DNA from: Hamiltosporidium tvaerminnensis
Taxonomy: Eukaryota > Microsporidia > Dubosqiidae
Assembly (NCBI GenBank): GCA_022605425.2
Contig: JAKIMF020000004.1
Location: 1,175,501 to 1,239,500 of the forward strand
Direction: 5' to 3'
Length of the DNA stretch: 64,000 nucleotides
A program made the position numbers and the translations under genes. Of the stretch, positions 46,084-57,035 are shown in pieces. The notes under the pieces are model-generated. The model was not told where the DNA came from, did no database searches, and worked only from the letters and a program-made list of their open reading frames with translations. Each line of letters starts with the position of its first letter. Positions within the stretch are counted from its first letter, which is position 1.

Positions 46084-46974
46084 AGGAAATAACTCGATCT
46101 TTAATTATTAATATAATTAAAATTACTAAGTAGATTGCTTTTTTGTTTGAGAATAAAACCATTGTAAATTCTAGGAGTAGTAAAAAATCTATTCGATTGT
46201 TCATAAACATATTTTAATTTGGAATTTTTGTATAAAGAAGCACAAATTTATCTATTTTATCGCAAATCTTGACCAACCTTTTCTAAAATAAATAAACTTA
46301 ATTTTTATGGTTAGAAGAATTTATAAATATCCTAAATGGTCTGTCATTATCCGTCCACTATGATGCGCATGTTTTATGTTATATACAAAATATAATATGA
46401 GATTCTCTCTAAGATTAATACAGTGCTTGTAGTCAGATTTTTTGATAATGTTACAAAGTTTTTGTCTTCATTTCTAGCCTAACTATGATATCATGAAAAA
46501 CTTGCTCGTTGATGTTCTGACCAAAGACAAATCTGTTAGATATTAAATGTATATGATCATATAGAAAACATACAACCAAAGTTATTGAAACGGTTCCCAA
46601 AATTTGATTTAGAACAAGAAGAGTCTTTATAGCGAAAATAATAGCATCATACAGACCAAAAAAATGATTTGTTGACTATAGGCAAAAAAAACAGGAACAC
46701 ATTACAGATGATATTAATCGATCAATAAATATTTATAATTTGATTTTTTAAAGTTAAAAATATAATATTTAATTAGGTTTTGATGTTTGGTTAACCCTAA
46801 TTTATAAGCACTATAAAAACGAAAGTTTAAATTTATAGCATAAAATATCACCTGGAAATATTGTAAACAAAACACTTTCGTAATATGTTATGAAATTATC
46901 TTTATATTCGTTAATTTTATATTTATCTTAAGTATATATAGGGTTTTTTGATCAATATAATAATCCTTGCAATC
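46084..46974. other. Intergenic, no feature seen
   Basis: About 890 bp of AT-rich DNA between repeat A and the 3' end of the LINE. Confidence 0.5.
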
Positions 46975-49900
46975 AATTTATTTAATAAAATTTTGGGTTA
47001 AAATATTTTTAACATTTTTATATGTTTTCTTCTACCTCTTTAACCACTATTGTCTCTTCTTCCAAATCCGACTCTTCATTTATGTTATTGGTCGGTTCCT
47101 CCAAAGTGGTTCCTCCTTGTGAAATAAGGGGTGTATTATTTTTTGGTTTTAAATTTTTTGCACCATCTTCCTCTGTTTTCGCTTCTTTTAAAGGGGGTGT
47201 CGGTTCCTCATGCATCTCTGATCTCATAATAACACCCATTGACGCTCTCTCCCAGCTCTCTTCGGCATTTAGTCCTGACTCAAGTCCTCTTCGTCGAACA
47301 AAGGAAATATTTTCGACTCTATTCTTAAGTACTAAAGACTGGATGTATGCTTCTACGTTCATGGGTATTTCTAGGCTTTTAAGGTGTGACTTATAATATT
47401 TTGTCACAATACCGTCCCAGGCCATCACATAAGGGATTATCTCAACACTACACCTATAAATAAGACCCAACTCATTGGCTAGCAGGTCATACTTCCTAAG
47501 TTTTTCAGTTTCAACTATTTGAAGTGAATCTTGGGAAGTGATTCCTACTTCAATGAGTGTTATCTTATTCTTCTTCTTATCTAAAATAAATATTTCCGGT
47601 CTGTTATTCCGAATTTTAACATCAGTTTTTATTCTGGTGTCCACTCTTATCTCTGCGTACTCATTATCAAGAATTTCTTGAACTGAGTGACTCCTTATTC
47701 GTTTGGAAGACTCTAACTTAAATCTATTTAGAAGAAGTAGGTGTAGGCATCTAACCACTTCATTATGCCGTCTAGTGTAATCATGGCCTAGCATTTTTTC
47801 ACATCTAGTTGCTAGATGATCTACAGTCTTACCAGACTTCCCACAATGTTGACACACACCATCTGCTCCCAAGAATACATTTCTATCCTGGATATAGCAG
47901 AACACAGCTTCATTTCGTGGCCTAATATTTCCTCTCTTTAGCCATCTTGAAGAGTCACTAACACTTACAAGCTCATTTTTCCTTGCATTATATAACTTTG
48001 AATGTAGTTTTCGTTTTTCTATTTCGTTATATAGTTTTGCAAGTTGAGCTTCTTCTAAACTTTTCTTAGTGACTTCTTCTACCAACCTGTACTTTACTTT
48101 TAAGAAGCCTTTTATTAGTGCAAGATGGGTTTTATTATTATTCTCCACCTTGAGGATTGCTGCTCGTCTAGTTGATATTTCTTTACTTTTTTCCAGACAA
48201 TCCAAGAGTTGCAGAAGCATATGTTCGCTTCGCAACTCAACACTATGTAGGCCTCTTCCAAGTTCTGTTCTAGGAAGGTATAAAAGCTCTTTACATCCTG
48301 GGCGGAGATGTATCTTTTTCTTAACCAAAACCGCACGCACTGCATCATCTAACTTAGAGAAGTCAGCCGGTTCAAGTCGAAGTACTCCTATGTGGTAGTT
48401 GATTAACGATATCGCATGTTGATTGATTGCAGAAAATAATTTTTTTATATTTAATCTAGTGTGACAAAGTCTTTCAACTCTTGATATAAGTTTGCTCTGT
48501 ACTTCTTCAAATGAGCTACGTGTTGGGATTCCTCTGCTATCTTCTATCATCCCCAAATATTTGTAAACACTAACACCTTCTAGAAGAGTAGCAGTATCTT
48601 CACAACACGTATCATTTGTGGCTGACTTCTCTTTGTTAATCTCTAACCCAATCACCTCTAAAAATTACTTTGCCTCGCCTGTCATAGCCCTCAATGTGGA
48701 GCTGTCTTTTGCAAGGAGCTTTAGATTATCAATAAACAAGAGATGATTAGTAATATTGGGATTCTGCATCTGTTTGTACTATTACTTTTGTGTATTTTTC
48801 ATTAAGCTTTTGGCTTAGTGGATCCATACACAACACAAATAACAAAGGTGACAAACGTCCTCCTTTTAGAACCCCTCTATCGATCTTCTTGCTCATGATT
48901 TTTTCAGGCCCTACTGATATATCAGTTTTCCAATTTGATATAATTACCTTGATAAATTTAAGGATCCCATCAGGTAAATCAAGGTTTTTAATGCATTGAG
49001 TTAAATAAGCATGATCTATTGAATCAAAGCTTTTTTAACATCAATCCATGTTGCCTTAAGATTGTTTCCATACTCTTTATTTAAGGCAATATTCAGTAGA
49101 GCCTGCTCTTTCGCTCCCTGAACACCTCTTACCGCCCCTAATTGGTTCTCTGCAAGCAACCCTCGCCTTTCCACTTCAATTTGAACGACTTTAGTTACAC
49201 ACTTAGTCGTTAACTTATAGAGGTTAAACATACAAGTGATTGGCCTGTAGTTAGAGCCTCTTTGGCGAATTCCTTTTCGTATCAAATACGTAAGCCCGCA
49301 GTAAAACCAATCAGCTTGAGGTGTTCCTTCTAAACAAATAACTTTCACAATATCATAAAAATATTTGTGAAGAGTTGTAAGTTTCTCAATGAAAAAATTG
49401 TAAATACCATCAATTCCAGCAGCTTTTCAATTGGGAAGCCAATTAATGATATTTACAAATTCATCAAGTGAAGGAAACCTAGTCGGATGATTATCTGATA
49501 CAAATGGAATCAAATAATCATCATACGTGACTGTGTCATCATTTTTGTTCCACATTGTAGACCAAAAACTCACAATTTCATCACGGCTAACCACATGCTC
49601 GGATTCCACACGCTCGGATAACCCACGATAAAATCGACCTCGAAAAAGCTCAAACATACGATTCTCTTTCTGGAATTGCTTCCGACTTTCATGCATCGTG
49701 ATTTTTTTCTCGAAAACATTCAAAGACTCATTCTTCTTAACTAAAGCCTCAGAAAGATCAGTTACGCTGCTCAAGTTTAAAATAAACTCTCGCATAATTT
49801 TCTTAAGGCTCTTCGTTTCCGAAGTGGAGAGCTTTTCCTGCTTACGAGCCTTCTCGAGAAGATCTTTGGAAAGTACTAACTTAGAAATTTATCTTTCTAT

Positions 49901-50780
49901 GTTTTCCTTCCAAGCGGATCTAGGCTTTTCTTTGCGTGTTGCCTCGTCATAGCATACTTGCGCAGCTTGCATGATATACGCGGCTTCCGTAATTGACTCA
50001 GGTACATAATCTCCTGGATATTCCCCGACTACTCGATTAATGAGATCCAGAACTTTACTATCAACCAATTCATTTGGATGTTTTCTAGTTCTGACCACCA
50101 CTTTTCCAATTTCCTTCATCGAGATTTCTTTGATTTTACTCAAGAATTTATCTCTCAGGTTTATGTACTCCGTGGTGTCGGCCAAGGTGCATGTATCAGC
50201 GAGACAAGTGGCGATTCTACGTCGCTCTCTATTCTCTTCTGATTTTACTTTCTCTCCCATCTCATTTTGTGCCAATTTTTTTAACACTTCGAGAGTTTTA
50301 GTGCAGCCGAATTTCTCATTATAGTACATGTGAAGCTCTGTCCAGCCATTTCTTGGCATTCTTTCAAACCGTGTCTGTACTGCAAAAAAAACAATTCGAG
50401 GCCATTCCTTCGGGTCGGCTGTTACGGAATCGAATATCGTCCGCAATGCCATTAGCCTGTTACCTTCCGGAATAGCTAGAGTACAGGGGCTTGTCATGTC
50501 GTACGATGGCTCGCACGCAGAGACTCTAACCGAAGAGGGAACTGGTGTATTAGGCGAAGGTAAGGTGCCAAGCCCACTATTTTGCATTTTACAGCATGTT
50601 TGGCTTTGTGGTAGATGTGTTATTGTTGTGTAGGAGGAGGAAGGTAGGAAATCGCCGTTAGGTTTAGCTCACGTTTTTGTATCCCACTATCACATTTCTT
50701 CACCTCATAAGCGTCGTTTGCAGCCTTTATTTTGGTATTTTTCGATATTTCGCTGCTAACATTTTTCTTTCTACCCAGTA
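46975..50780 (-). mobile_element. Nearly full-length RLE-type (R2/R4-like) non-LTR retrotransposon, inactive
   Basis: A ~3.8-kb minus-strand element. It has a GC-rich 5' leader (~50600-50780), a single long ORF (50587 to 47018) with an N-terminal region, a reverse transcriptase, a zinc-knuckle-like motif and a restriction-like endonuclease, and a short 3' UTR with TTTTAACCCAAAATTTTATT. The 3' UTR and C-terminus are shared with the truncated copy at 26880-27146 and the decayed copy at 33880-36290. The element is clearly GC-richer than the surrounding DNA. I could not find a convincing target-site duplication. Confidence 0.85.
47018..50587 (-). pseudogene. LINE polyprotein (reverse transcriptase plus restriction-like endonuclease), disrupted
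   Basis: The N-terminal ~232 codons (49889-50587) have no identified domain. A TAA (49889) and a TGA in place of Trp (49427-49429) interrupt an otherwise constant frame. The RT fingers include NYRPITCMFNLYKL. Motif A reads WIDVKK, then after a one-base loss near 49030, FDSIDHAYL. Motif B is RGVLKGGRLSPLLF, and another frame change lies near 48775. Motif C is LLFIDNLKLLAKD: the second catalytic Asp is Asn. A TAA at 48665-48667 precedes the last ~545 codons (47018-48655), which are intact. These carry CxxC-x8-H-x4-C (CQHCGKSGKTVDHLATRC) and an RLE core (RPEIFILD then ITLIEVGI). R2/R4-type elements use this nuclease for target-primed reverse transcription. The altered motif C and the breaks make it inactive. 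Confidence 0.85.
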
Positions 50781-53300
50781 GTTCTTAATATTCTAAAGTT
50801 AAGTTATTTTAATATAAATAATTTAAAAAAAATTGACATTTATTGATTCTAACAAATCATTTCATGGTCTTGTCTCTATATATTAAGTTTAATATATCTA
50901 TACAAGAGCTGTAATATCGAAAACCTGCCAGTTTTTAATTTTAGGAAGGAAATAATATTGTTTATTGTAACAACCAAAACCGCTCCTGTCCTATAGGCCC
51001 TTATCGTTTTCATAATATTTTTTCCTGTCTTTTTTCAAAATACTTAAGTTCCAATTAAGCGAATAAAATTTCATATCTTCCTTATTTCCTATATATTATT
51101 CCTTAAACCCATTGCTAGTTTAAAAAAAATGTGATTTTTCCCCTGAATTTAAAATTCGTTTTAAAAATGCTTAAATTGTTTTGGTTTATTATTCCTTCAG
51201 AAATATTTTGATAAATCTTTTATAGATAGACAAGTTTATATTTTATGCCAGTCGTTATCAGTAAAAAAATAATAATAGTTGAAAAAACAAAACTCACTAA
51301 ATTTTATATACGCTCTCTTACGCTTTTGCAAAAAATTATTTTTCTTCGTTATTGTTCGCTAATTCTATCATGGTAGACTTAAAAAATATCATTACTTTAA
51401 AGACATAATAGCTATAAAATGTATCAAAAAACTGCTCTGCCTTTTTATTCTGGTCGAAATCTCTTCTTAATAACCTTATGTACGATAATGTAGGTTATTT
51501 AAATTATATACGAACATTGTTTTGATATTTATTTTCAGTATTATAAATCCGTTGCTTGGTTAGGTATCAGTTTTATAATTTGCACAATAACAATTTCATA
51601 TTGGTTAAAGAGAAGAGGAATTTCTTGGATTATCCACTTGATTTTGCATTACAGGCGAGATCACTCAACTCTATAAAATATATTCTTTTTCAATTAAATT
51701 TTAAGATGATATTTGGAGCTGATTTAATTGACGAATTCTAAATCATATTTTCTATTTTTTGCTATAATACTACTTAAAAGTAGATTATTAGACTCAGGTT
51801 GGTTAAAACAACAGAAATGATTATTTATTTGCGGCATTATGTATTTTTCTGTTATTATAATATATAGCATTATTGTGAAAATATTTCATTTTTTGTACAA
51901 GTTTCATATGGTTTTTTTGCTAACCATCTCTAAATTGTTTGATTTAACAGTTACAATCGTCCCTTTATTTTTAGTTTGCTTGGTTTCCTATATATGATTT
52001 GAATAGCAAGAGCGGTTAGTAATGATTCCTTCTTTAATTTTAAGTTTCTTTACTATTATCAGCGTTAATCACTAATAGAATATCAAAATTGGCAAATAGA
52101 AACCATAATGAATCCTTTACAGACCATAAAGTATTTTTAGACCTCAGAAACACCGGAGATGCATTGTATATGTCTCAATTACATTTAGAATCAAATGATT
52201 TTCATGGGTTTGATCAGTGCCTTTCTCAAGATCTAGACAATAAACACATGATGATCATATATTCATAACATTATTTACATATATTGCTAGATTGCCTTCC
52301 AAGAATTGAACTCTCTGCACTTTCGCGGGCTTTCACATATTCAATTATGTATGTGATTCTTATCACATATAATTTTTTTCACAAAATGCAACCATTTCAT
52401 TACTTACATAATTTACTATAGAGTGTATTATCAATTTATGTTGAATTAACACATTTTCAAATTCGAAAATAACTGCCGGTATTTGTTTCCGCCTTTTGAA
52501 GCAAAGATCATCCTAAAACGCAGAAAAAAATTGAATTTTTTACTCAGAAGTCTTTCTATTTTTTTAGTGTATTAAGCTGGAATATTTTTGGTCTTAAAAA
52601 GTCGTTAAAATTGTTTTTTTTGTTGACTTGACAAATAACAAGCCTTGGTATAAGCCCTACATTGTTTTTTTGCTATAAATAAATCAAAATCTAAAAAAGT
52701 TAGAAATGGACCATAATTTTTTTTGCAAAACAAATATTCATTTTCTTGTTTAATCAGGTGATATTTGTTTGCTTATAACGATTATTTACTGTAAACAGTT
52801 TAATAGATATAGAATTCTAAACGATAACAAGCGGTAAATGTTTGAATTGGGATTATTTGTACATACAACCTATTTACCTTTTATAATTAAAGGTTATAAT
52901 CGACATTTAGTTTTAGGAAATAGGACGAGCGCAATAAGCGAATGAGGGCAAAGAGAATAATGAAATTATAAAACTAATAATTATAAAAAATGACATAGAT
53001 GAATTGTGAATAACAAATTATATATTATAAGTAAAAGGTATTTAGAAAATAAAAGATGTTTATTGAACATGAAGAGTATTGATGACCATGACACTTGTTA
53101 TTTTTTAGTAATATTTATTTCAAAAATATCAAATATTTGAAGCTTTTTAATGAAAGATTTTATTATCGAATAATCATATCCTATATCATGGTCCTTTTTT
53201 ATTATTTAAGTTAGTAAATCAAAACTTTTTTCATAAGTAATTATAATAAAAAAAATGTTTATAGAATAAATATCTGCATGATAAATAAATGAACAATCGT
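50781..53300. other. Intergenic, no supportable feature
   Basis: About 2.5 kb of AT-rich DNA. A small frame near 51540-51741 exists in two phases, one of them hydrophobic, but it lacks an ATG and motifs. Confidence 0.5.
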
Positions 53301-54575
53301 TCAAATTATTGTATAAAGGAGTCGAAAATTCCCAATCTTAAAGTATTCTTCTTCTTTCGATTTAAGAACTTTGAGGACAAAGTTAAGCTTTTCATTCATT
53401 GAACTTTGGTTAGGAAAATCCATATAATGAGTTCCTTCGTATTTGATTTCAACTAAGGTATTGTTTTTATTGTTATAATGTATAACAAATTTATCTGTTG
53501 GTAAAGAAAAATATTTAATTTCTATTGTAAGAACGAAATTTTTTCTTTTGACCTCCGGGATTTTATTGTTTTTGTGTTCGGGTTTTTCTAGTATAATGCT
53601 TATCCCTGAATTCTGAGAATAGAAAATGACTGAAGATTCAATGGTTTTTTCTTTGCGATTTTTCAAAATTTGAGATTTAAAATTTGAAATCATTGCTTCG
53701 AAAAAATAGAAACGTTTAATTGTACTATGCACTAACGTATTTTGCATATTAATATTTATTGAATGATTTAAGGAATGCTCGAAGATTATAGGAATAAGAC
53801 CATTTTCTAATTTCATTAATAGAAAAAACGATAGTGCACGATAGAAACAAGAAGTAAATCCATAGTTTATCATTTTATTTGCATACATAGAAGTTTGTTT
53901 TTTATTTTGGACACTTCTAGTTATTATAATGTTATAATTATAATTGGAATAACATTTTTTTTCTAAAGTAATACATTCTAATATGTTTTCCAACGAATTA
54001 TTATCCATTAAATAACCCTCGGATATGGATGTAATAACAGATAATCTACCATTTTTCCCGATGATTTCTATTATTTTTTGCAAAATATTTACAATTTTAT
54101 AGAGAAATTTATATACATACTTATCTCTTGTATCTCTAATTAACAGTTTCGTTTTGTGGTACTTTTTATGAAAGTACAAAATGGAATTTTTGAAAACTAA
54201 ATCAATGTTTTTACGTTCTAAAGAAAAAATATAATCGCTTTTGATATTTAATATTAATTCGGGCTTAATTTTTAGCATCGAGTTTTTGTCACATATTTTC
54301 AAGATCAAATATAAAAAGACATTTTCGGCTTTCTTTACGTATAAATAATTTGATATCTCAAAAACACATTCATTTATGAACTTTTTCTTAATTTCAAGAA
54401 AGAAATAATCGTATTCAAGAGCTTCATTCATTCTTAGAGTCTTAGCTTTATACTGTCGAAATAATTCTTTACATAACATATCATAAACAAAATCTACATT
54501 GTACTTTGGCTCATTAAAATATTTAACAGCCGAAAAAATTGTTTTGCAAAAACATATAAAAACTTTGAGGTTCAT
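53301..54575 (-). CDS. Unrecognised lineage-specific protein, 424 aa, possible signal peptide
   Basis: An intact frame from an ATG, with GGG six bases before it. The first ~18 residues (MNLKVFICFCKTIFSAVKYF) are hydrophobic with two Cys and could be a signal peptide or anchor. Residues ~60-180 are Lys/Ile/Tyr-rich helices. A middle region (GFTSCFYRALSFFLLM, about residues 239-254) is hydrophobic. The C-terminal third is beta-rich (FVLTIEIKYFSLP, FVIHYNNKNNTLVEIKYEG). No domain is recognised. It shares a strand with the next gene downstream in the window (57036-58418), which has a similar size and possible secretion. They are 2.5 kb apart and not obviously paralogous. Confidence 0.75.
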   Translation of the reverse strand: MNLKVFICFCKTIFSAVKYFNEPKYNVDFVYDMLCKELFRQYKAKTLRMNEALEYDYFFLEIKKKFINECVFEISNYLYVKKAENVFLYLILKICDKNSMLKIKPELILNIKSDYIFSLERKNIDLVFKNSILYFHKKYHKTKLLIRDTRDKYVYKFLYKIVNILQKIIEIIGKNGRLSVITSISEGYLMDNNSLENILECITLEKKCYSNYNYNIIITRSVQNKKQTSMYANKMINYGFTSCFYRALSFFLLMKLENGLIPIIFEHSLNHSININMQNTLVHSTIKRFYFFEAMISNFKSQILKNRKEKTIESSVIFYSQNSGISIILEKPEHKNNKIPEVKRKNFVLTIEIKYFSLPTDKFVIHYNNKNNTLVEIKYEGTHYMDFPNQSSMNEKLNFVLKVLKSKEEEYFKIGNFRLLYTII

Positions 54576-55989
54576 TTACTACCCTAATTTAAAGAATGTA
54601 TCTAATATTTTTAATATTCTTTTTATTTATCGATTTTTTAATATAAAAAAAATCATTATGGAATCGAACAAAGATTAAACGAAAATATTTTTAAATTTTC
54701 GAATGAAAAAATATTCTATTGCCATCTAAATTTGTTTCAATATTTCTAATAAATCCAGATTTGGAAAATTAAATAGATTACAATTTTTTATATTGCAAAA
54801 AATCTTTTTATCATTTAATTTAATAATTGTCGTACACATAACTTACAATTTTATCCATTACTTACTATAGGGTTTTTTATGGCATTTGAAGCAAGTTGAA
54901 GCACAAGATCACAAATAACATAGATTAAAGCTATTTAGGTAGTTTAGGATTGTCTCGTATCTTCCGAAAATTCGTAAAAAAGATTGCTTAATCAGAGCAG
55001 ATAATTTAGACATAATATCTAAAGGCAATATGACAGAACGTTTATTTTAAATCTATACCAATTAAATTCATTTTTTGGTCTTTTTTGTATTAGCATATTA
55101 TACCAAATTTTTAGATTATTAAAAAATAAAAAATAAAAGTAAGAGATGTATAGTGTTTTTTTATCCATTTTTATTTTAATAACAAAAAATAATACAAACT
55201 ACAAATTGAAATGAAAGTAAAACACAAAATAAAATATAAAAAGCCAATAAAACTCTTTTAATTATAATTGATTCTACTCTTGATACTCTGTAAAATATTT
55301 ATTTCCATAATACCACTTCATTGGTTAATTTGAGGTGAAATAATAACAACCAAGAAGATCAAAGATAATCAAATAACAACCTGAAACGTGGTAATAATGT
55401 CTTATTTATATTTTTGTTTGATAAAAGCATTCCAAAATGACAATATATTAAGGTAAAAATGCGGTTTTCGTTACAATAAACATCAGGATCTCATTTCATT
55501 TTTAAAAGCAGGTCTAGTTGTATTCGGGTCTAACTGTATTGAATTTATCTCGTTGCTTTGCACTAGCTCGGTCTTACAGACATTATCGAATTGCTTTATG
55601 TTGCAGCAGAATGTTTTGAAGTGTTTTCGATCTGCTAAATATGTTTTCCACCAATTATTGAATTCAAAAATTTTTTTCTTGAGCTCTTATAATTTTATCA
55701 ATTGCTTTCGGGATCGCATAGCTCATTTTAACACTAGTTTTTTTAGTAAGCAATGGATACAGTGAGCTATTGATACGGCAATAATTATGCTAAAGTGATT
55801 TATAAAAACAATTTTAAAAAGACAAAAAGAATTTAAAAACAGTACTATCAAAGAAATTTTTTGCACAAAACCGTTTTTTCTATTTGATTGAATAAGTGTC
55901 AGAAAAATCATTATGTTTTATACAATAGAAATTATCAAACTATTGTAAAAAGAATCATATGTTGTTCTAATCACATTTATATGACCTCT
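54576..55989. other. Intergenic, no feature seen
   Basis: About 1.4 kb of AT-rich DNA. A 70-codon frame at 55553-55765 has no motif and a GC content only slightly above its surroundings. Confidence 0.45.
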
Positions 55990-56216
55990 AACTTACTTAT
56001 TCCGTTTCTCTTTTACCTCTCAGTCTCGAGGATGAACAACTAGAAATTTTCCGATTGCTTTTTTTAATCTTTTGTAACTCGGAATTATAGGGGATTGTCT
56101 TATAGATACAATGTGGTTTATATCCCACCAAAATATCAACAAATATTTCCACATCAATTATACACACTCATTTCGAAGCAGATGGTTTTTAATGTGGTTA
56201 TCCCTTTTCTGCAATC
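55990..56216 (+). mobile_element. SINE-like repeat A, copy at 56 kb
   Basis: A well-conserved copy: ACTTACTTATTCCGTTTCTC, then CAGTCTCGAGGATGAACAAC, then GTAACTCGGAATTATAGGGG, then GTGGTTTATATCCCACCA, ending TTTTTAATGTGGTTATCCC. A stem ATTGT/ACAAT lies just before the B-box-like part. No clear target duplication is seen. Confidence 0.8.
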
Positions 56217-56529
56217 CATAACTGCTTACTTAAAATAAATATTTACATGTCATTTTGCCCGATACACACGAAATATATTTGGGTGTGTATAAATCACTTT
56301 TAGATTAAATTTAAAATTTTTTATCGTCACAATTTTTAAATAAACCGAATTTATTTTAAATTTTAATTATGATTTGTGTGAATTTTATTATGAAACCAAA
56401 TCAAAATACTTGAAACGAAAAACAAAGACACTTTGTACAATGAATTTTGATTTTTTGATTTAGTTAGCTTATAATTAATTCGATTGGTTTTAAAAAAAAA
56501 TTGTAAATTGATTTGAATATAAATATAAT

Positions 56530-56632
56530 CATCATCGGCACTACAGCCCTGGACGAGCCTTAAACACCCTCGGTAATTCCGCCACATGGATCTTTTTACA
56601 GTGCGTTTGGTTACTTTTTCAAAGTTTGTAAC
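56530..56632 (-). mobile_element. Truncated repeat B with perfect 14-bp target-site duplication
   Basis: It keeps only the CATCATCGGCACTACAGCCC half, ending at about GTTTGTAAC. It is flanked by AATATAAATATAAT at 56516-56529 and again at 56633-56646. The missing half is the one with TAGTCGCCTCTTACGA. Because retrotransposed copies lose the 5' end, the CATCATCGG end is taken as the 3' end, giving minus orientation with a GATGATG tail. Confidence 0.85.
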
Positions 56633-57035
56633 AATATAAATATAATACCATAAATTATTAGGCAAAATATATAGTTAATTACGATATATTGACATAAATA
56701 CAAAGGGTGTTTCGTAATTAGAAAAGATAAAAATCAATAATCACAATTATAATATTGCGCCGGTCTAGAACCGTTTGATTTTTTTAAAGGTATCTTTAAT
56801 GGTATTACGAAAACAAAAAATTGAAGCTCACGTACCCTAACAATTCTCAAAATCTTTCCAATGTACTATAATATATGATGTCTATACATATTTATTAATT
56901 AAACTTTTACAATAAAACCATTAGTAAAATTAAAAAAACATTCTGAATTAAAATATAAAACTTAACGCTTTAGATATGCAGATTGATAGAGTTCAATATG
57001 GAATTTTCTCAAGATATAAAGATTTATTTACGTAT

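Noticed and set aside
48115-48398. Frames overlapping the LINE C-terminal half in other phases
   Set aside because: They are shadows of the 545-codon LINE frame.
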